A DNA stretch of 64,000 nt from contig NVUX02000076.1 of NCBI GenBank assembly GCA_002402045.2, positions 62,001-126,000 of the forward strand, given 5' to 3'. Shown one piece after another: positions 18,337 through 28,333 of the stretch. The notes beneath the pieces are model-generated. The model was not told the origin of the DNA. It saw only the letters and a program-made list of their open reading frames with translations, and did no database searches. This stretch comes from Paracoccaceae bacterium. GTDB taxonomy: Bacteria; Pseudomonadota; Alphaproteobacteria; Rhodobacterales; Rhodobacteraceae. The stretch's first letter is position 1; each line of letters opens with the position of its first letter. A program made the translations under genes and the position numbers.

Positions 18337-19152
18337 TTAAGCGCTCCAAGTCGGGTAAAATTTCCCTGTGGGTGAAAGCGTGAATATCTCGCAGCCCTCA
18401 GCCGTAACGCCAATAGAGTGCTCAAACTGCGCGGTATTTTTCTTATCTTTTGTCACCGCCGTCCACCCATCGGCCAGCACCTTGGTGAAAGACTTGCCAA
18501 GGTTGATCATCGGCTCGATGGTGAAAAACATACCCTCTTCCAGCACGGCCCCGCTGCCCGCGCGGCCATAGTGCAGCACGTTGGGCGCGGCATGAAAAAC
18601 CTGCCCTAGCCCGTGGCCGCAAAAATCCCGTACTACCGACATCCGGTTGCCCTCGGCATAAGCTTGGATCGCCGCGCCGATATCGCCAAAGGTGTTGCCC
18701 GGCTTTACCGCCGCAATACCCAGCATCAGGGTTTCATGCGTAACTTCAATCAGGCGCTCATCACGCCGGCTCAGCTTGCCCGCCACATACATGCGCGAGC
18801 TATCACCAAACCAGCCGTCCAAAATGCAGGTTACGTCAATATTAAGAATATCGCCATCTTTCAGCACTTTGCTGCCCGGAATACCGTGGCAAACCACATG
18901 GTTGATAGAGATACAACTGGCATGCTCATAGCCGCGATAACCGATAGTGGCCGAAACTGCGCCCGCATCCTCGATAAACGCCTGAATGCGCGCATCCAGC
19001 TCACCCGTGGTTACGCCGAGTTTTACATATTGCGCAATCATATCTAGGCATTTTGCCGTCAGCTGCCCCGCCGCCCGCATGCCCGCAAAATCTTCTGCGG
19101 GGTGAATGCGAATGCTGTCGCTGTTCAAAAATCCGGTTTTGGCGCGGTGCAT
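18337..19152 (-). CDS. map: Type I methionine aminopeptidase
   Basis: The 271-residue enzyme removes the initiator methionine from new proteins. Family stretches with the metal ligands are present: NIDVTCILDGWFGDSS (Asp pair), CGHGLG (His) and FFTIEPM (Glu). I chose the ATG at 19152 because AGGAG lies 9 nt upstream; an earlier in-frame start would add ten residues. It lies 34 nt upstream of radC on the same strand and 36 nt downstream of sfsA. Confidence 0.95.
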   Translation of the reverse strand: MHRAKTGFLNSDSIRIHPAEDFAGMRAAGQLTAKCLDMIAQYVKLGVTTGELDARIQAFIEDAGAVSATIGYRGYEHASCISINHVVCHGIPGSKVLKDGDILNIDVTCILDGWFGDSSRMYVAGKLSRRDERLIEVTHETLMLGIAAVKPGNTFGDIGAAIQAYAEGNRMSVVRDFCGHGLGQVFHAAPNVLHYGRAGSGAVLEEGMFFTIEPMINLGKSFTKVLADGWTAVTKDKKNTAQFEHSIGVTAEGCEIFTLSPTGKFYPTWSA

Positions 19153-19188
19153 GGCGGCTCTCCTGAGTGGGTACACGCTCAATATATG

Positions 19189-19893
19189 TTACCGCGTTAC
19201 AATCGGCAAGGCCTCACCAAAGCGGGTGCCCTCAAGCGTGAGGGTTGCGCGAAAGCAAAGCGCCTCTACGCCAGCGGTGCGGGCAGCCTGAAAGGCGGCA
19301 TTGTAGGCGGGGTCAATGTCACTCGCCACGGCAAAAGCCTCACAATCGGTGCGCTGCACAAGATAGAGCACCACGGCGCGGTGGCCCTCCGCCACCATCG
19401 CAGCCAGCTCGGCCATGTGTTTGGCCCCGCGCTTTGTAACCGTATCAGGGAACTCAACGAGGCCCGCCTTGCGGCACAGGTTGGCACTTTTCACCTCCAC
19501 GTAGCAATCGGGCAGGCCTGCTTGGGTGAGCAGGAAATCAACGCGGCTGGCCTCTCCGTATTTAACTTCGGCGCGCACGGTTTTATAAGCGGCCAGCTCT
19601 GGCACGGCCTGCGCGCGCAGGGCCTCGCCCACCACTTTGTTGGGTAGCGCCGTATCAACGCCCACTAGCGCCTCCCCGATTTCAGCCAGCTTCCAGCTAT
19701 AGCGCAGCTTGCGCTTCGGGTCGTCATTTGGCTCCAGCCACACAATGGTGCCAGCCTCGGCAAGCCCTGTCATTGCGCCGGGGTTGGCACAATGGGCGGT
19801 GGCCTCAGTGCCACCCTCAAGCGTGACATCTGCCAAAAAGCGTTTATACCTTCGGAGTAGAACCGCGCGAATAAGGGGACGAGCATATTTCAT
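19189..19893 (-). CDS. sfsA: SfsA family DNA/RNA nuclease-like protein
   Basis: The 234-residue protein matches SfsA through its length: RRYKRFLADVTLEGG, AHCANPGAMTGL, YVEVKSANL and AAFQAARTAGVEA. SfsA was named for sugar fermentation stimulation in E. coli; the fold contains an OB-like part and a nuclease-like part with a PD-(D/E)xK-style core (DFLL...EVKS). AAGGAAGGGG precedes the ATG. It runs in series with map and radC and diverges from the CinA-type gene. Confidence 0.9.
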   Translation of the reverse strand: MKYARPLIRAVLLRRYKRFLADVTLEGGTEATAHCANPGAMTGLAEAGTIVWLEPNDDPKRKLRYSWKLAEIGEALVGVDTALPNKVVGEALRAQAVPELAAYKTVRAEVKYGEASRVDFLLTQAGLPDCYVEVKSANLCRKAGLVEFPDTVTKRGAKHMAELAAMVAEGHRAVVLYLVQRTDCEAFAVASDIDPAYNAAFQAARTAGVEALCFRATLTLEGTRFGEALPIVTR

Positions 19894-19929
19894 GCCCCTT
19901 CCTTAACCCGCCCAAGCCGGAGCCTCAAG

Positions 19930-20640
19930 ATGAACCCCACCGCCGCCATATTGCTGATTGGAGACGAGATCCTTTCAGGCCGCACGCAAGATAGCAACGG
20001 CAACCATCTTGCCAAGCGGTTGACCGAGGTGGGGATAGACCTGTTGGAAATTCGCGTAGTACCGGATAAGCATAAGGTGATTGTGGCGGCGCTAAACACC
20101 CTGCGCGCGGTGCACACCCATGTGTTTACCTCGGGCGGCATAGGCCCGACCCATGACGACATTACGGCAGACGCGGTGGCGGCGGCTTTTGGCGTGGGCA
20201 TTGGCGTGCGAGAAGACGCGCGGGCAGTGCTGGCCACGAATTATGATAATCCGGCAGACCTAAACGAAATGCGCCTACGCATGGCGCGTATTCCCGATGG
20301 GGCCAGCCTGATAGACAACCCTATCAGCAAAGCGCCGGGGTTTAGCCTTGAGAAGGTACATGTGATGGCGGGCGTGCCTGTGATATTTGAGGCCATGGTG
20401 GCAGGGCTACTGCCCAGCCTTACCGGCGGCGCACCGATGCGCTCGGTTTCGGTGCGGATAGACCGGCCCGAGGGCGAAGTGGCGGCAGGGCTTGCGGTTA
20501 TTGCCGCGAATTTCCCCGCGCTTTCCATAGGATCATATCCGTTTGTGACGGAAAGCGGCTTTGGCACAAATATAGTAGCGCGCGGGGTAGAAGCCACGCC
20601 GTTGGCGGCTGTAGAAGCAGAAATTCGGAAGCTGCAGTGA
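19930..20640 (+). CDS. CinA N-terminal / molybdopterin-binding domain protein
   Basis: The 236-residue protein has the MoCF/MoaB-like motif TSGGIGPTHDDIT and the opening AAILLIGDEILSGRTQDSNG, which mark the CinA N-terminal domain (a competence/damage-inducible protein). The C-terminal nicotinamide-nucleotide amidase domain of full CinA is absent. This stand-alone form is common in alphaproteobacteria. It may act as an ADP-ribose pyrophosphatase-like enzyme, but its role is not settled. Confidence 0.85.
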   Translation: MNPTAAILLIGDEILSGRTQDSNGNHLAKRLTEVGIDLLEIRVVPDKHKVIVAALNTLRAVHTHVFTSGGIGPTHDDITADAVAAAFGVGIGVREDARAVLATNYDNPADLNEMRLRMARIPDGASLIDNPISKAPGFSLEKVHVMAGVPVIFEAMVAGLLPSLTGGAPMRSVSVRIDRPEGEVAAGLAVIAANFPALSIGSYPFVTESGFGTNIVARGVEATPLAAVEAEIRKLQ

Positions 20641-20722
20641 GTTTCTGCTTTCCTTTGCCGAAATCTCGGCTAAGTTGAGCTAACCCGTTGCCATTTCGCA
20701 ACGTGGTTTTCGGACAATTTAC

Positions 20723-22093
20723 ATGACTAAGACCTTAACATCGCCGCATACTTATGGCGTACACCTGCGTGCGACCATTATGCTGGGCGCGCCGATGGTT
20801 GGCACGATGCTGGCGCAAATGATAATGGGCATTACCGATACGGTGATGCTGGGCTGGCTGGGAGCGGCCCCACTAGCGGCCTCGGTGCTGGGCACACAAA
20901 TATTCCTGATATTAATGCTGACAGGCTCGGGCTTTGCCCAAGCGGTGGTGCCGCTGGCCGCGCACGCGTTAGGCGCTGGAGATACAACCGTGCTGCGCCG
21001 TGCAGTGCGCATGGGCTTTTGGGTGACCACGGCGTTTACCGTGGTGGTGTTTCCGATCATGTGGTTTGCCGAGCCGATATTGCTGGCACTCGGGCAAGAG
21101 CCGGAATTGGCGCGGATGGCAGACCAATATTTGAGCATCGTCAAATGGTCGTTTCTGCCCAATTTGTTTATTATGGTGCTGCGGAGCTATTTCGGCGTGG
21201 TGGGCAAGGCGCATATTGTGCTGGGCACAACGCTGATTGCCGCGGTGATAAACGGTTTCCTTAATTATGCACTGATATTTGGCAACTGGGGCGCGCCAGA
21301 AATGGGGATTGAAGGCGCCGCCTATGCCAGCCTCGGCTCGGCGCTGCTTTCCATGATCATGCTTTTGCTGGTCACCAACTGGCATCCGGCGCTGGCCCCC
21401 CATGCGATTCTCAAGCGGTTTTGGCGCTCCGACTGGGTGGCGTTTTGGGAGGTGGCCAAAGTGGGCTGGCCAATCGGGGTTACAATTTTGGCCGAGTTTG
21501 GTCTGTTTGCAATGTCGGCAATTATGATGGGCTGGTTTGGCACGGTGCCGCTGGCGGCGCATGGCATTGTAATGCAACTAATTTCGATCGCATTTATGGT
21601 GCCATTAGGGCTTTCGCAGGTGGCGACCATCCGGCTGGGCCTCGCCAAGGGACGCAAAAACCCTGAGGAGGTCACGATGGCAGGCCGCACGGTGCTGATT
21701 GTCGGCATTGGGTTTGCGCTGGCAATCACGGCGCTTCTTATTCTGGCTGCCTCACCACTGCTTTCGCTATTTCTTGACTTCAAAACCGCCGACGCCGCCG
21801 CCATTTTGTCTTTTGCTATCCCACTGCTGGCCGTGGCGGCCGCTTTTCAGCTCGTAGACACCTTGCAGGTGCTAGCCGCCGGGCTGTTGCGCGGGCTTAA
21901 AGACACCCGCGTTCCTATGCAATTCGCCTTGTTTTCCTATTGGATTATTGGCACCCCAGCGGCTTATGCGCTTTCACAATATACCAGCCTAGAGGCCATT
22001 GGCATTTGGCTGGGCCTAGCCATTGGTCTAACGGTAGCGAGCATGCTGGGCATGTGGCGCTATGTATCAAGGGCGAAACTCGGGCTAATTTAG
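20723..22093 (+). CDS. MATE family multidrug/cation efflux transporter
   Basis: The 456-residue inner-membrane protein has about twelve hydrophobic segments in two similar halves and the NorM-type opening APMVGTMLAQMIMGITDTVM. MATE pumps export cationic compounds in exchange for sodium ions or protons. No convincing ribosome-binding site is visible before the ATG. The gene ends at a clear hairpin with a T-run. Drug specificity cannot be read from the sequence. Confidence 0.9.
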   Translation: MTKTLTSPHTYGVHLRATIMLGAPMVGTMLAQMIMGITDTVMLGWLGAAPLAASVLGTQIFLILMLTGSGFAQAVVPLAAHALGAGDTTVLRRAVRMGFWVTTAFTVVVFPIMWFAEPILLALGQEPELARMADQYLSIVKWSFLPNLFIMVLRSYFGVVGKAHIVLGTTLIAAVINGFLNYALIFGNWGAPEMGIEGAAYASLGSALLSMIMLLLVTNWHPALAPHAILKRFWRSDWVAFWEVAKVGWPIGVTILAEFGLFAMSAIMMGWFGTVPLAAHGIVMQLISIAFMVPLGLSQVATIRLGLAKGRKNPEEVTMAGRTVLIVGIGFALAITALLILAASPLLSLFLDFKTADAAAILSFAIPLLAVAAAFQLVDTLQVLAAGLLRGLKDTRVPMQFALFSYWIIGTPAAYALSQYTSLEAIGIWLGLAIGLTVASMLGMWRYVSRAKLGLI

Positions 22094-22201
22094 CGGGTTC
22101 TGTGGCCTCGCTACGCGTCTACCCTTGCTCTATTTGGCAGCATATCGCCCGCGCCGCATGGCAACGGCAGCGCCTTTTGCCAAAAGCGATAACGTCTTGG
22201 C

Positions 22202-22249
22202 GCGGCGCGCATGCAATGTTCCAAAGTAGACCGCCGCTAGACGCGCCGC
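22202..22249. repeat. Dispersed 3'-end hairpin repeat, family 1, copy c
   Basis: GCGGCGCG at 22202-22209 pairs with CGCGCCGC at 22242-22249 around a 32-nt loop. It lies between the convergent stops of the MATE gene and serA, immediately before the intrinsic terminator at 22257. A second CGCGCCGC at 22150-22157 has no matching left arm. Confidence 0.6.
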
Positions 22250-22256
22250 ATCAGAA

Positions 22257-22288
22257 CGGCTCCGCATAAACGGAGCCGCTCGGTTTTT
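22257..22288 (+). terminator. Intrinsic terminator after the MATE gene
   Basis: CGGCTCCG (22257-22264) and CGGAGCCG (22271-22278) form a perfect 8-bp stem with a 6-nt loop, followed by CTCGG and five T. The T-run follows on the plus strand, so it mainly serves the MATE transcript; the serA stop codon begins right after it. Confidence 0.75.
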
Positions 22289-23881
22289 CTAAAACGCCAG
22301 CGCTTTAGCCTGCTTAACCTGCGGCAAGCTCGCGATAGTTTTTAGCGTCGCCTCGTCAATCGGCGCATCCACGCCCACAAGCGCGATCGCCTCGCCATCC
22401 TTCGTTACGCGACCAAGCGCAAAGGTGGCAATATTAACACCCAAAGCACCAAGCGTAGTGCCCAAAGCACCAATATAGCCAGGCAGGTCGGCATTGGTCG
22501 TATACAGCATATAGGCCTGCGGCTCAGCCTCAAGCCCGATGCCTTTGATCTGGATAAAGCGCGGTTTGCCATCGGAGTAGATGGTGCCTGCCACCGAGCG
22601 TTTTTGGGTTTCGGTGGTGACCACAAGGCGCATATAGGTGCCAAAAGCGCCCTGCTCGTCTTTGCGGGTTTCCGAAATTTTAATGCCACGCTCACGTGCC
22701 ACAACGGGCGCTGAAACCATGTTCACCCCACCTTCGCCCACCAGCGGAATCATCAGGGCTGCGATAAGGCTGGCGGTAAGCGGCTTAAGATTCAAGTCAC
22801 CCACCTTACCCACAAACTCGATCTCGATTTCGGTGATTGGGCTTTCCGTAACCTGCCCGGCAAAACCGCCCAGCATTTCGGCAAGGCCGATCCACGGCTT
22901 TAGCACGGGGGCTTCTTCGGCGGTTACGCTTGGCGCATTAATGGCGTTAGAAATTGCACCGCGCATCAGGTAATCTGACATTTGCTCAGCCACCTGAAGC
23001 GCCACGTTTTCTTGCGCCTCAGTTGTTGCTGCCCCAAGATGCGGGGTGCAAACCACGTTTGGCAAGCCAAACAGCGGGCTTTCTTTGGCTGGCTCATTGG
23101 CATAAACATCAAACGCCGCGCCTTTAAGCTGGCCTGATTTCAGCGCTACAGCTACGGCCGCCTCATCCACCAGCCCGCCACGAGCACAGTTGATCAGGTA
23201 AGCGCCTTTTTTGATCTTGGCAATCTTTTCGGCACTCAGCAGATTGGCGGTTTTATCGGTTTTAGGCAGGTGCAGCGTAATGAAATCTGCCCTAGCGAGC
23301 AGGTCATCAAGGCTTGCAGCTTTGATCACGCCTATCGTTTTGGCGCGCTCCTCGCTCAAGAACGGATCATACGCGATCACCTTCATTTTGAGGCCAATCG
23401 CGCGACTGGCCACCACCGAGCCGATATTGCCCGAGCCAATAAGCCCCAGCGTTTTGCCGGTAATCTCGGTGCCCATAAAGCGGGATTTTTCCCACTTTCC
23501 GGCTTGTGTACTGGCGTCAGCCGCCGGAATTTGGCGGGCCACGGCAAACATCATCGCAATCGCATGCTCGGCGGTAGTGATAGAGTTACCAAACGGCGTG
23601 TTCATCACCACAATTCCCCTCGCCGAGGCTGCGGCAAGGTCAACATTATCCACGCCAATACCGGCGCGGCCAATCACCTTCAGGTTATCCGCCTTGGCAA
23701 TAATCTCTGCTGTGGCTTTGGTGGCCGAGCGAATGGCGAGGCCATCATATTGCCCAATGATTTCAGCGAGTTTGGCAGGGTCTTTGCCAAGATCTGGCAT
23801 AAAGTCCACCTCCACGCCGTTGTCTTTAAAAATTTGCACGGCGGCGGTGCTGAGCTTGTCGGATATAAGTACTTTAGGCAT
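22289..23881 (-). CDS. serA: D-3-phosphoglycerate dehydrogenase
   Basis: The 530-residue enzyme starts serine synthesis by oxidising 3-phosphoglycerate with NAD. It has the substrate loop GRAGIGVDNVDL, the NAD-binding GLIGSGNIGSVVASRA, the catalytic His in TPHLGAATTEAQ, an intervening ASB domain and a C-terminal ACT domain (TTNADLPGYIGALG) of the kind that binds serine. It is the long form. It follows serC with a single-nucleotide gap, so both enzymes are made from one message. Confidence 0.96.
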   Translation of the reverse strand: MPKVLISDKLSTAAVQIFKDNGVEVDFMPDLGKDPAKLAEIIGQYDGLAIRSATKATAEIIAKADNLKVIGRAGIGVDNVDLAAASARGIVVMNTPFGNSITTAEHAIAMMFAVARQIPAADASTQAGKWEKSRFMGTEITGKTLGLIGSGNIGSVVASRAIGLKMKVIAYDPFLSEERAKTIGVIKAASLDDLLARADFITLHLPKTDKTANLLSAEKIAKIKKGAYLINCARGGLVDEAAVAVALKSGQLKGAAFDVYANEPAKESPLFGLPNVVCTPHLGAATTEAQENVALQVAEQMSDYLMRGAISNAINAPSVTAEEAPVLKPWIGLAEMLGGFAGQVTESPITEIEIEFVGKVGDLNLKPLTASLIAALMIPLVGEGGVNMVSAPVVARERGIKISETRKDEQGAFGTYMRLVVTTETQKRSVAGTIYSDGKPRFIQIKGIGLEAEPQAYMLYTTNADLPGYIGALGTTLGALGVNIATFALGRVTKDGEAIALVGVDAPIDEATLKTIASLPQVKQAKALAF

Positions 23882-23882
23882 A

Positions 23883-25058
23883 TTAAGCCTCCTTCAAATT
23901 AGTTTTGGCAGTAGCAAAAGCGTAGTCGAGCCATGGGGTCAGGGCTTCAATATCGGCGGTATCAACCGTAGCCCCGCACCAAATGCGCAGGCCCGCAGGG
24001 GCATCGCGATAGCTGCCAATATCATAAGCCGCATGGGCCTCATCCAGCAGCTTAACCATGGTTTTTACGAATGCGTTTTGCGCGTCGCTATCCAGAGCGG
24101 CGATGGCCGGATCAGCGAACTTTAGGCACACCGAGGTGTTAGAGCGCGCGGCAGGATCACCCACAAGGTTCTCGGCCCAATCGGAGGCGTCAACCCACGC
24201 TTGAAGCGCCGTAAAGTTGGCATCGGCCCGCGCACGGGTGGCTTTCAGGCCGCCAAGGCCTTCCATCCATGCCAGCGCGTCTTCGGCGTCAGCCACGGCC
24301 AGCATTGAGGGCGTGTTGATGGTGGCGCCTTTAAAAATGCCCTCGATAAGCTTGCCGCCTTTGGTAAGGCGAAATATTTTCGGCAAGGGGCGCGGCGGGG
24401 TGTAGTTTTCAAGCCGCTCAACAGCGCGGGGGGACAGCACGATAACGCCGTGAGCGCCCTCTCCGCCCATAGCTTTTTGCCAGCTAAAGGTGGTGACATC
24501 AAGCTTGTTCCACGGCAATTCCTGCGCGAAAGCCGCCGAGGTGGCGTCGCAAATTGTCAGGCCTTCGCGCTCATCCGCGATCCAGTCGCCATTGGGCACA
24601 CGCGCGCCCGAGGTTGTGCCGTTCCACGTGAACACCACGTCTGCATTTTTGCGAACCTTGCTCAGATCAGGCAGCTCACCGTAATCGGCGGTCAGCTTGT
24701 TTACATCGTCCAGCTTAAGCTGATTGGCGATATCACCGGCCCAGCCAGCGCCAAAGCTTTCCCATGCCAGCACATCCACCGGCCGCGCACCCAGCAGCGA
24801 CCAGAGTGCCATTTCAACGGCCCCCGTATCAGACGCCGGCACAATTCCAACGCGATAATCAGACGGGATTTCAAGGATTTCGGCCATTTTATCAATCACA
24901 CCTTTTAGCTGCGCCTTGGGGCCAGCAGCACGGTGTGAGCGCCCAAGAAAGGCCCGCTTGGCAACAGCTTCAAAGCTATAACCGGGGCGTTTTGGGCATG
25001 GACCAGATGAGAATTCGGGACGCGCAGGCTTAACCTGCGGCATTAAAGGGAGGCTCAT
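23883..25058 (-). CDS. serC: Phosphoserine aminotransferase
   Basis: The 391-residue PLP enzyme performs the second step of serine synthesis. The PLP lysine lies in [15 protein letters not shown] and the N-terminus reads [14 protein letters not shown]. This is the alphaproteobacterial class, clearly different from E. coli SerC in length and sequence. AGGAG stands 7 nt before the ATG. It is the first gene of serC-serA and is preceded by a leader of about 90 nt or more that may hold a regulatory RNA. Confidence 0.95.
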   Translation of the reverse strand: MSLPLMPQVKPARPEFSSGPCPKRPGYSFEAVAKRAFLGRSHRAAGPKAQLKGVIDKMAEILEIPSDYRVGIVPASDTGAVEMALWSLLGARPVDVLAWESFGAGWAGDIANQLKLDDVNKLTADYGELPDLSKVRKNADVVFTWNGTTSGARVPNGDWIADEREGLTICDATSAAFAQELPWNKLDVTTFSWQKAMGGEGAHGVIVLSPRAVERLENYTPPRPLPKIFRLTKGGKLIEGIFKGATINTPSMLAVADAEDALAWMEGLGGLKATRARADANFTALQAWVDASDWAENLVGDPAARSNTSVCLKFADPAIAALDSDAQNAFVKTMVKLLDEAHAAYDIGSYRDAPAGLRIWCGATVDTADIEALTPWLDYAFATAKTNLKEA

Positions 25059-25150
25059 AGACGGCTCCTACATCAGCGCGATATTTTTGAGCCTGCCATC
25101 GCTCGCGCTTATTCCGACAACCTGCCCACGGGGCTGATACCGCAATGCAG
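25059..25150 (-). promoter_or_regulatory. Possible serC leader RNA
   Basis: Read on the minus strand, the leader contains GCGCGA and TCGCGC arms that pair perfectly around a 21-nt interior. Inside, GAGC and GCTC could form a competing stem that uses two of the same bases. Further upstream is CCCGTGGGCAGGTTGT. A structured RNA upstream of serC (the 'serC' motif) is known in alphaproteobacteria, and this position fits. I could not compare it with the covariance model, so this is a positional guess supported by pairing. Confidence 0.35.
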
Positions 25151-25317
25151 CACGGAAAATCAAGAGATAAAGTGTCGCGTATTGTCGATTTTGTGTCGTT
25201 TTTTGTTTCCGATGGGAAACGTGAGCCGCGATTTGAGGAAACTCAACCAAATTCAGGATTTGACATATAAAGGCGTGTGCTTACACTTTAGCTCAAGTTC
25301 CGCGGGAAAGGTGAACG

Positions 25318-25914
25318 ATGATTAGAGTTTTGATTTCAGTATTTCTTTTTTGCGTGCCCTCAATAGCGTTAAGCTGTTCTCCACCGTGGTATCGAGATTT
25401 CGCGCAGTATATCCAAAGCTTTCAAGAGCAGGATGAGCAATATCAGATTGTTTACGGGCGGTTCATTTCAATTTCTGAAATTGAAGTTGAAGATGTCACT
25501 GACGAACTTAGATCTGAATTTTCGGATTCTGATTTCATTGCAAAAAAATTGACTGCATCCGCAGTATTCGAGCTGATTGATCCCATTCCTCGCAGGCATC
25601 GAAATAGACTTGTTGACGTTACTATTTGGGAAACCTGGAGTAATTATACTTGGTCTTGCCGACCGGAAAAGCCCAGAGATAACGCCTACCTAGATGTTTC
25701 GTTTAGTTCTTTCCTTGGCCGCGACAGCGAAGTTTTAGCGTTTGAAATTGGCCCTGATGGCGCATTGACCTATAGAATTCCGCTCTTTTTTACCCATTTT
25801 CGTGAGCCATTCACCCCCACCCAACGAAGAGCCTTGGGGCGCTGCATTTTTAATGGCGCGTGTGAACCGAGGAATTTGTATAGTTTGCGAAATTTGGAAC
25901 CAGTCTCACGTTAA
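25318..25914 (+). CDS. Exported protein of unknown function
   Basis: The 198-residue product has a signal peptide (VLISVFLFCVPSIALS, cleavage near residue 20) and begins the mature part with a cysteine-proline stretch (CSPPWYRDF). Five cysteines are present, including CRPEK and CIFNGAC near the C-terminus. AAAGGTGA precedes the ATG. The codons look richer in A and T than those of neighbours such as serC and the EamA gene, which may point to recent acquisition. No family is recognised. Confidence 0.65.
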   Translation: MIRVLISVFLFCVPSIALSCSPPWYRDFAQYIQSFQEQDEQYQIVYGRFISISEIEVEDVTDELRSEFSDSDFIAKKLTASAVFELIDPIPRRHRNRLVDVTIWETWSNYTWSCRPEKPRDNAYLDVSFSSFLGRDSEVLAFEIGPDGALTYRIPLFFTHFREPFTPTQRRALGRCIFNGACEPRNLYSLRNLEPVSR

Positions 25915-26013
25915 ATTTCCATTTTGTTTTGTGATTGCTCCCCTCACATTTCTTCGTTTTCCTTTTCGCCCAGCTTAGGATAGCGTCTCGCGACCCTAAC
26001 CAAAGGAAACACC

Positions 26014-26904
26014 ATGACTCGCCCCGGCTTATTGCAATGGAGCTTGCTGCTCGCCCTCGGCATGATCTGGGGCGCATCGTTTTTGGGCGTGGCAAAAGCA
26101 CTGGAAAGCTTTGACCCCATTACCATTGCTGCGCTGCGCATTGCCTTGGCCGCCGTGATTTTAACAGGCGTAAGCTTTGCCATGGGCATCGGCCTGCCAA
26201 AAGACCGGCGCACATGGTTTTTTGCCTTTGGCATGGGGCTGTTTTCTAATGCCATCCCGTTTACGCTCCTAAGCTGGGGCCAACAGCACGTAACCTCGGG
26301 CTATGCGGGCATTACCATGGCGGTTGTGCCGCTTTTGGTGCTGCCGCTGTCTCACTTCCTAATTCCGGGCATGCGATTAACGCCGATAAAAATACTGGGG
26401 TTTGGCATTGGCTTTATTGGTGTGGTGGTTCTTATTGGCCCCGCACGGATACTGCAATCCGGTGGCGGCGATATTGAAAACATTGCGCGCATTGCCTGCG
26501 TGGTGGCCAGCATGTGCTATGCCGTTGGTGCTATCATCACACGGCTGGCCCCCAAGGGAGAGGCCATGGCCTTTTCAGCGGCAGCACTGCTGATGGGCTC
26601 GCTCATAGCACTCCCGATTGCACTGGCGGTTGAAGGCATACCCACAGCTCCCACCCTTCCCGCTTTAGCAGGGATGCTCTACCTCGGGATATTCCCAACG
26701 GCGCTGGCCACTATCATGCTGGTTTTCGTCATAAACACCGCAGGCCCACCGTTTCTGGCACTGGTGAATTACCAAGTACCGATTTGGGCCGTGATCATTG
26801 GTATGGTGGTGCTAAAAGAGGACCTGCCAAACAGCTTTATCTGGGCGCTAGGCCTAATCTTGGTGGGCATGGCCGTAGCGCAGATTAAATTGCGAAAAAG
26901 ATAG
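26014..26904 (+). CDS. DMT-superfamily transporter with two EamA domains
   Basis: The 296-residue inner-membrane protein has about ten hydrophobic helices in two EamA repeats; typical stretches are LGMIWGASFLGVAKAL at the start and PIWAVIIGMVVLKEDLP near the end. Such proteins export metabolites or amino acids; the substrate cannot be told. AAAGGAAACACC precedes the ATG. It is convergent with murD, with only 8 nt between stop codons. ftsW would be expected after murD in many relatives, so this gene marks the break in the dcw cluster. Confidence 0.88.
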   Translation: MTRPGLLQWSLLLALGMIWGASFLGVAKALESFDPITIAALRIALAAVILTGVSFAMGIGLPKDRRTWFFAFGMGLFSNAIPFTLLSWGQQHVTSGYAGITMAVVPLLVLPLSHFLIPGMRLTPIKILGFGIGFIGVVVLIGPARILQSGGGDIENIARIACVVASMCYAVGAIITRLAPKGEAMAFSAAALLMGSLIALPIALAVEGIPTAPTLPALAGMLYLGIFPTALATIMLVFVINTAGPPFLALVNYQVPIWAVIIGMVVLKEDLPNSFIWALGLILVGMAVAQIKLRKR

Positions 26905-26912
26905 GCTGGGGT

Positions 26913-28286
26913 TTATTCCACCAACGCCTCAAACACCTCGCCGCGCTCTTCAAAGCTTTCAAACTGGTCAAAGCTGGCACAGGCAGGGGCGAGAAGTATG
27001 GTATCACCTTGTTGAGCGTCGGCTTTGGCGGCAGCAACGGCGGCCTCTAGCGTGCCGGAAATCTCGTGCGGCGTATCGCCAAGCTGCACAGCAAAGCCCT
27101 CAGCCGCTTCGCCGATCAGGTAAGCCTTTTTCACAGACGTAAAATCCAGCCCCGAAATTCCGCCAGCTTTGGCTTGCCCCCCCGCAATCCAGAGGATGTT
27201 TTTGAAGGCCAGCAGAGATTTCCCCGCAGAATCAGCATTGGTGGCTTTGGAATTGTTAATGAAGGTCACGCCCGCCAGCTCTGCCACTTGCTGGCAGCGG
27301 TGGCGCAGGCCGCTATAGCTGGCCATGGCCGCGTCAATCACCTTCGGGGCCAACCCGAGGTGCCGACAGGCCGCATACGCCGCACATGCGTTTTGCTGGT
27401 TATGCGCGCCCGGAAGGCCCTGCATTGCGCGCAAATCAATCGCCGCCATTTGCCGCCCTTTGCGCCACTCCACAAGGAAGCCCTTGCGCATAAACACGCT
27501 CCAGCCATTGCCCTTAAGCTGGCGGGTGGTGCTGATTTCAATAACGTTACCACCCTCGCGAATAACATTGCTGAGGAACCGCCCCTCAGGCTCATCCACG
27601 CCAATAATCGAACGCTCTGGCAGGCCTTGGGTAAACAGCCGTTTTTTAGCGGCAAAATAACCACCAATACCATTATGGCGGTCCAGATGGTCTGGCGAGA
27701 GATTAAGAAATATCGCAACATCGGGTTGCAGGGTGCGGGCAAGGTCTGTCTGGTAAGACGAAAGCTCGATCACCGCGACCTCGCCATCAACAGCTTCCTC
27801 AAGGCTTAAAACGGCTTTGCCAATATTGCCCCCAAGCTGGCTGGGCCGCTTGGCCTGTTGCAAAATGTGGTGCAGCAGCGCCGAGGTCGTCGACTTTCCG
27901 TTAGAGCCAGTGATGCAAACAATCTTTGGATGGCGATCAAACCCGCCCCATTCGTCAACGGCGAAGGATTGGAAGAATAGGCCAATGTCATTATCAACCG
28001 GCACGCCCGCATCCCATGCCGCCTGAATGGCCTTGTGGGCTTCGGGGTAAAGGTGTGGAATGCCCGGAGAGGTGACCAGAAGATCAAGCGCGGAGGCCTC
28101 GCGCGGGCGGGAGAGGTCTTCCACCTCAAAGCCTTCAACCTCAGCAAAAGCGCGCGCGGCGGGGTTGTCGTCCCAGCACACGGGGGTAGCGCCACCAGCT
28201 TGCAGCGCGGCCGCCGTGGCTAAGCCAGTGCGCCCAAGGCCAAGCACGCCGACACGTTTGGATTTATAACCTTGAACAGGGATCAT
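26913..28286 (-). CDS. murD: UDP-N-acetylmuramoylalanine-D-glutamate ligase
   Basis: The 457-residue cytoplasmic ligase adds D-glutamate in peptidoglycan precursor synthesis. It has the ATP loop [13 protein letters not shown], an N-terminal Rossmann start [14 protein letters not shown], and the C-terminal stretch [14 protein letters not shown] chose the ATG at 28286 because GAGGCGA precedes it; an upstream start would add 14 residues. It is the last dcw gene here. ftsW, murG and murC, which usually follow, are absent from the window. Confidence 0.95.
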   Translation of the reverse strand: MIPVQGYKSKRVGVLGLGRTGLATAAALQAGGATPVCWDDNPAARAFAEVEGFEVEDLSRPREASALDLLVTSPGIPHLYPEAHKAIQAAWDAGVPVDNDIGLFFQSFAVDEWGGFDRHPKIVCITGSNGKSTTSALLHHILQQAKRPSQLGGNIGKAVLSLEEAVDGEVAVIELSSYQTDLARTLQPDVAIFLNLSPDHLDRHNGIGGYFAAKKRLFTQGLPERSIIGVDEPEGRFLSNVIREGGNVIEISTTRQLKGNGWSVFMRKGFLVEWRKGRQMAAIDLRAMQGLPGAHNQQNACAAYAACRHLGLAPKVIDAAMASYSGLRHRCQQVAELAGVTFINNSKATNADSAGKSLLAFKNILWIAGGQAKAGGISGLDFTSVKKAYLIGEAAEGFAVQLGDTPHEISGTLEAAVAAAKADAQQGDTILLAPACASFDQFESFEERGEVFEALVE

Positions 28287-28333
28287 TGATTCGCCTCGAC
28301 TGTAGAGTGGGATTTGATGCTCCCACAACCCTA

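Noticed and set aside
23211-24125. Plus-strand frame of about 300 codons across serA and serC
   Set aside because: It covers two well-supported genes on the other strand and shows low-complexity composition; a mirror frame only.
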